Origin: Candidatus Caldarchaeum subterraneum | GTDB lineage: Archaea > Thermoproteota > Nitrososphaeria_A > Caldarchaeales > Caldarchaeaceae | Reading direction: 5' to 3' | Length of the DNA: 64,000 nt | Assembly (NCBI GenBank): GCA_000270325.1 | Contig: BA000048.1 | Location: 1,108,981 to 1,172,980 of the forward strand | Shown here: positions 62,088-64,000 of the stretch, piece after piece | How positions within the stretch are numbered: the first letter of the stretch is position 1 | How the letters are laid out: each line of letters begins with the position of its first letter | Made by a program: the position numbers and the translations under genes | Notes under the pieces: generated by a model | Databases searched by the model: none | The model's input: only the letters and a program-made list of their open reading frames with translations | What the model was told of the DNA's origin: nothing

Positions 62088-62555
62088 TTAGCTTTCGCGG
62101 GCGTAGATGCTGACTATTCCTCTGAAGCCGAGGCGTGTGTAGAATTCGACTGCTATTTCGTTTAGGGATGGGAACTCGGCTGTGATTATTTCCACCTTGT
62201 CTTTGAGCTGTTGCACGGCGTGGTCTAGTAGTTCGGCGCCGTATTTTTTTCTCCTGTACTCGGGGAGGAGATAGAATTCGACGATTTTCCCCTCTATTTT
62301 CGGCTGGTAGAACAGTCTTTCGACTATGTCCGCTTTCAAGAAGCCCACCACTCTGCCGCTGTCCTCTGCCACGATGACAACAGAGTTCGGCGACTTGATG
62401 GCCTCCGCGAAGTATTTTTTCGACGTTTCTGCGATGTCGTCTCTTGTCTTGAAGAGGGGGTCGAACTCTTCGTTGAGCCGTTTGAGGCGAATGTTTAGTT
62501 CTACGAGACGTGGTATGTCTTTCTCCTCCGCCTTCCTGAAAACAAGTTCAGTCAT
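62088..62555 (-). CDS. GNAT family N-acetyltransferase
   Basis: Acetyl-CoA dependent acetyltransferase of 155 residues. VVIVAEDSGRVVGFLKA and EFYLLPEYRRKKYGAELLDHA (with the Q/R-x-x-G-x-G/A acetyl-CoA loop as RRKKYGA) are the family motifs, followed by VEFYTRLGFRGI at the C terminus. The substrate is unknown. It starts one base downstream of malic enzyme on the same strand, so they are probably one operon. Confidence 0.9.
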   Translation of the reverse strand: MTELVFRKAEEKDIPRLVELNIRLKRLNEEFDPLFKTRDDIAETSKKYFAEAIKSPNSVVIVAEDSGRVVGFLKADIVERLFYQPKIEGKIVEFYLLPEYRRKKYGAELLDHAVQQLKDKVEIITAEFPSLNEIAVEFYTRLGFRGIVSIYARES

Positions 62556-62556
62556 T

Positions 62557-63879
62557 TCAATCGACCTTTGGAAGCGGCTTTATGAAACGCTGGTCCATGA
62601 GCGACATTAATAGCTTTCGCGACCGCTGAATTATCTTTTTGGCTCGGACAAACTCCTCATCGTAGTTAAGCGGGTTTCGCGCGACGTTTTCGTCGCGTGC
62701 CTGTTCGGCGACCGATGCGGCTACGTGGATGTAGACTTCCCATTCATCCATCGTTGGGATGATGTGGTCTCTGTGCAGTTTTTCATCTGACACGTATTCT
62801 GCGAGGGCTTGGGCGGCTCTTAGTGCCATGGTGTCGGTTATTGTGCGGGCTTTGACGTCAAGCGCTCCTCTGAAGACTGCGGGGAAGACGAGGCTGTTGT
62901 TTACCTGGTTGGGGAAATCGCTGCGGCCCGTTGCGACCACGGCTGCACCGGCCTCCTTAGCCTCCCATGGCCACATCTCTGGAACAGGGTTGGCCAACAG
63001 GAAAACAACAGGGTTCTGCGCCATCCTCTGTATCCACTCCTTCTTTACTCTGCCGGGGCCAGGTGTAGACGCGGCTATCAACACGTCCGCGCCTTCGAGA
63101 GCGTCCGGGAGTTGGCCTGAGAGCTTGGCACGGTTGGTTTTCAGCGCAAGCTCGTATTTCCATGGATGTTTGAGCATCAGCTCGTCCATGTCCTCTCTCT
63201 CCGAGTAGAGAATACCTTTCGTATCGACCAGCATCATCTTAGAGATGTCGGCTCCTGCTTTTTCGAGGAGTCTTGCGGTGGCTATGTTTGCGGCGCCTGC
63301 GCCAAACAACACGATGGACACTTTGTTCAGCTTCTTGTTTGTTAGCTTGAGTGCGTTGATGAGTGCGGCTGTGGTGGCCGCCGCTGTTCCGAGCTGGTCG
63401 TCGTGCCAGACGGGTATAGACATCTGTTGCCGAAGGTTCTCGAGGATGTAGAAGCATTCGGGTGAGGAGATGTCTTCCAGGTTTATTCCCCCGAGACCTG
63501 GTTCAAGCGTCTTAACCACTTCAACAAACTTCTGCGGGTCTTTCACGTTCAAGCAAATAGGGAAAGCATCAACTCCGCCGAGGAACTTAAAGATGAGAGA
63601 CTTTCCCTCCATAACAGGTAGAGCGGCCTCGGGCCCTATGTCCCCGAGACCCAACACCCTCGAGCCGTTAGTAACGACGGCAATAGTGTTCCACCGCCAG
63701 GTATACTCGAAGCTCAGCTCCTTATTCTCACTAATTGCTTTCGAGACAGCGGCTACTCCTGGCGTGTACCACACCGAAAAGTCTTCAAGAGACTTCACAG
63801 GGATCTTGGGTACAATCTCGAGCTTGCCCCCATAATAGGGAGCAGATTTTACGGCAAGTTTGCCGTGTTCATCACTCAT
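62557..63879 (-). CDS. NAD(P)-dependent malic enzyme (oxaloacetate-decarboxylating type)
   Basis: Oxidative decarboxylation of malate to pyruvate and CO2. The sequence has YTPGVAAVSKAI (about residues 38-49), a Lys within VMEGKSLIFKF, GLGDIGPEAALPV, a divalent-metal site HDDQLGTAAATTAAL (about 155-169) and the NAD(P) loop VLFGAGAANIATARLL. Length 440 is normal for the single-domain bacterial and archaeal type. ATG at 63879; a TATA-like CATATTTATC (63903-63912, minus) lies 24 to 33 bases upstream, so it is likely leaderless. Confidence 0.92.
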   Translation of the reverse strand: MSDEHGKLAVKSAPYYGGKLEIVPKIPVKSLEDFSVWYTPGVAAVSKAISENKELSFEYTWRWNTIAVVTNGSRVLGLGDIGPEAALPVMEGKSLIFKFLGGVDAFPICLNVKDPQKFVEVVKTLEPGLGGINLEDISSPECFYILENLRQQMSIPVWHDDQLGTAAATTAALINALKLTNKKLNKVSIVLFGAGAANIATARLLEKAGADISKMMLVDTKGILYSEREDMDELMLKHPWKYELALKTNRAKLSGQLPDALEGADVLIAASTPGPGRVKKEWIQRMAQNPVVFLLANPVPEMWPWEAKEAGAAVVATGRSDFPNQVNNSLVFPAVFRGALDVKARTITDTMALRAAQALAEYVSDEKLHRDHIIPTMDEWEVYIHVAASVAEQARDENVARNPLNYDEEFVRAKKIIQRSRKLLMSLMDQRFIKPLPKVD

Positions 63880-63957
63880 GAAAAATATTGTCGATTGTGT
63901 TGATAAATATGTTTAGTTTGCTTATCTTTAAAAACCGGGTGCCGTGTTAACTGTGCG

Positions 63958-64000
63958 ATGGAGCCTATCCGGGAGACATATATTCTGATGCCGCCTGGAA
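63958..64000 (+). CDS. 5' end of a gene cut by the window edge
   Basis: ATG followed by 13 open codons (MEPIRETYILMPPG). CTTTAAAAAC lies about 23 to 33 bases upstream, consistent with a leaderless start. Too short for assignment. Confidence 0.4.
   Translation, partial: MEPIRETYILMPPG

Overview
The window is chromosomal DNA of an archaeon, most likely a thermophile. The archaeal signs are 20S proteasome alpha and beta genes, a TtuA/Ncs6-type tRNA thiolase, Trm14-like and ThiI-like THUMP proteins, an eIF2B-related protein, an SipW-type (Ser-His-Asp) signal peptidase, CCA-less tRNA genes, and many start codons placed about 25-30 bases after a TATA-like box (leaderless genes). The CRISPR repeat, read on the minus strand, ends in ATTGAAAG, the usual 5' handle of archaeal type I-A/III crRNAs. 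The mix (aerobic oxidase subunit III, formate dehydrogenase, class II photolyase) would suit the Aigarchaeota/Thaumarchaeota group, but this is inference and no rRNA is present to place it.

Layout. 1-5842: end of malate synthase, a tRNA methyltransferase, a membrane protein, a winged-helix regulator, a beta/alpha proteasome pair, an Lrp-type sensor domain, a metallo-beta-lactamase protein and a family 5 uracil-DNA glycosylase. 5784-16252: two MFS transporters, a GT87-like membrane enzyme, threonine synthase, an AbrB-PhoU regulator, a SagB-type flavoenzyme, ThiI, aldehyde dehydrogenase and a small methyltransferase-like protein. 16241-21788: a minus-strand run with MarC, a QueT-like protein, an orphan oxidase subunit III, and an overlapping four-gene set (endonuclease IV, nitrilase, alcohol dehydrogenase, eIF2B-like). 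21840-25397: a CRISPR array of 53 repeats with no cas genes nearby, leader on the right. 25620-37492: VOC dioxygenase-like protein, a large modular surface protein next to its own signal peptidase, an FGGY kinase, uracil phosphoribosyltransferase, a flavin dehydrogenase, tRNA-Cys, membrane-linked regulators and a radical SAM protein. 37548-45279: PspC-like protein, a frameshifted membrane protein, homoserine dehydrogenase (frameshifted in this sequence) and aspartokinase, unknown genes, a decayed patch with a toxin/antitoxin-like pair, MscS and a site-2 protease.

45286-60373 is the most coherent block. It holds fdhD, a small unknown, two moeA genes (one fused to a periplasmic-binding-like domain), a rhodanese, a beta-sandwich protein, fdhE, and the three structural genes of a Tat-exported, membrane-bound, cysteine-type formate dehydrogenase (catalytic, four-cluster iron-sulfur, NrfD-like subunits). 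A tightly overlapping five-gene minus-strand operon of unknown function follows. The right end has tRNA-Ala, class II photolyase, tRNA-Glu, a GNAT acetyltransferase, malic enzyme, and the first codons of a further gene.

Working together: aspartokinase, homoserine dehydrogenase and threonine synthase supply threonine synthesis; malate synthase and malic enzyme handle C4 acids; the MoeA/FdhD/FdhE/rhodanese set matures the formate dehydrogenase. Two single-base frameshifts (near 38.1 and 39.5 kb) interrupt otherwise well preserved reading frames and may be sequence errors.
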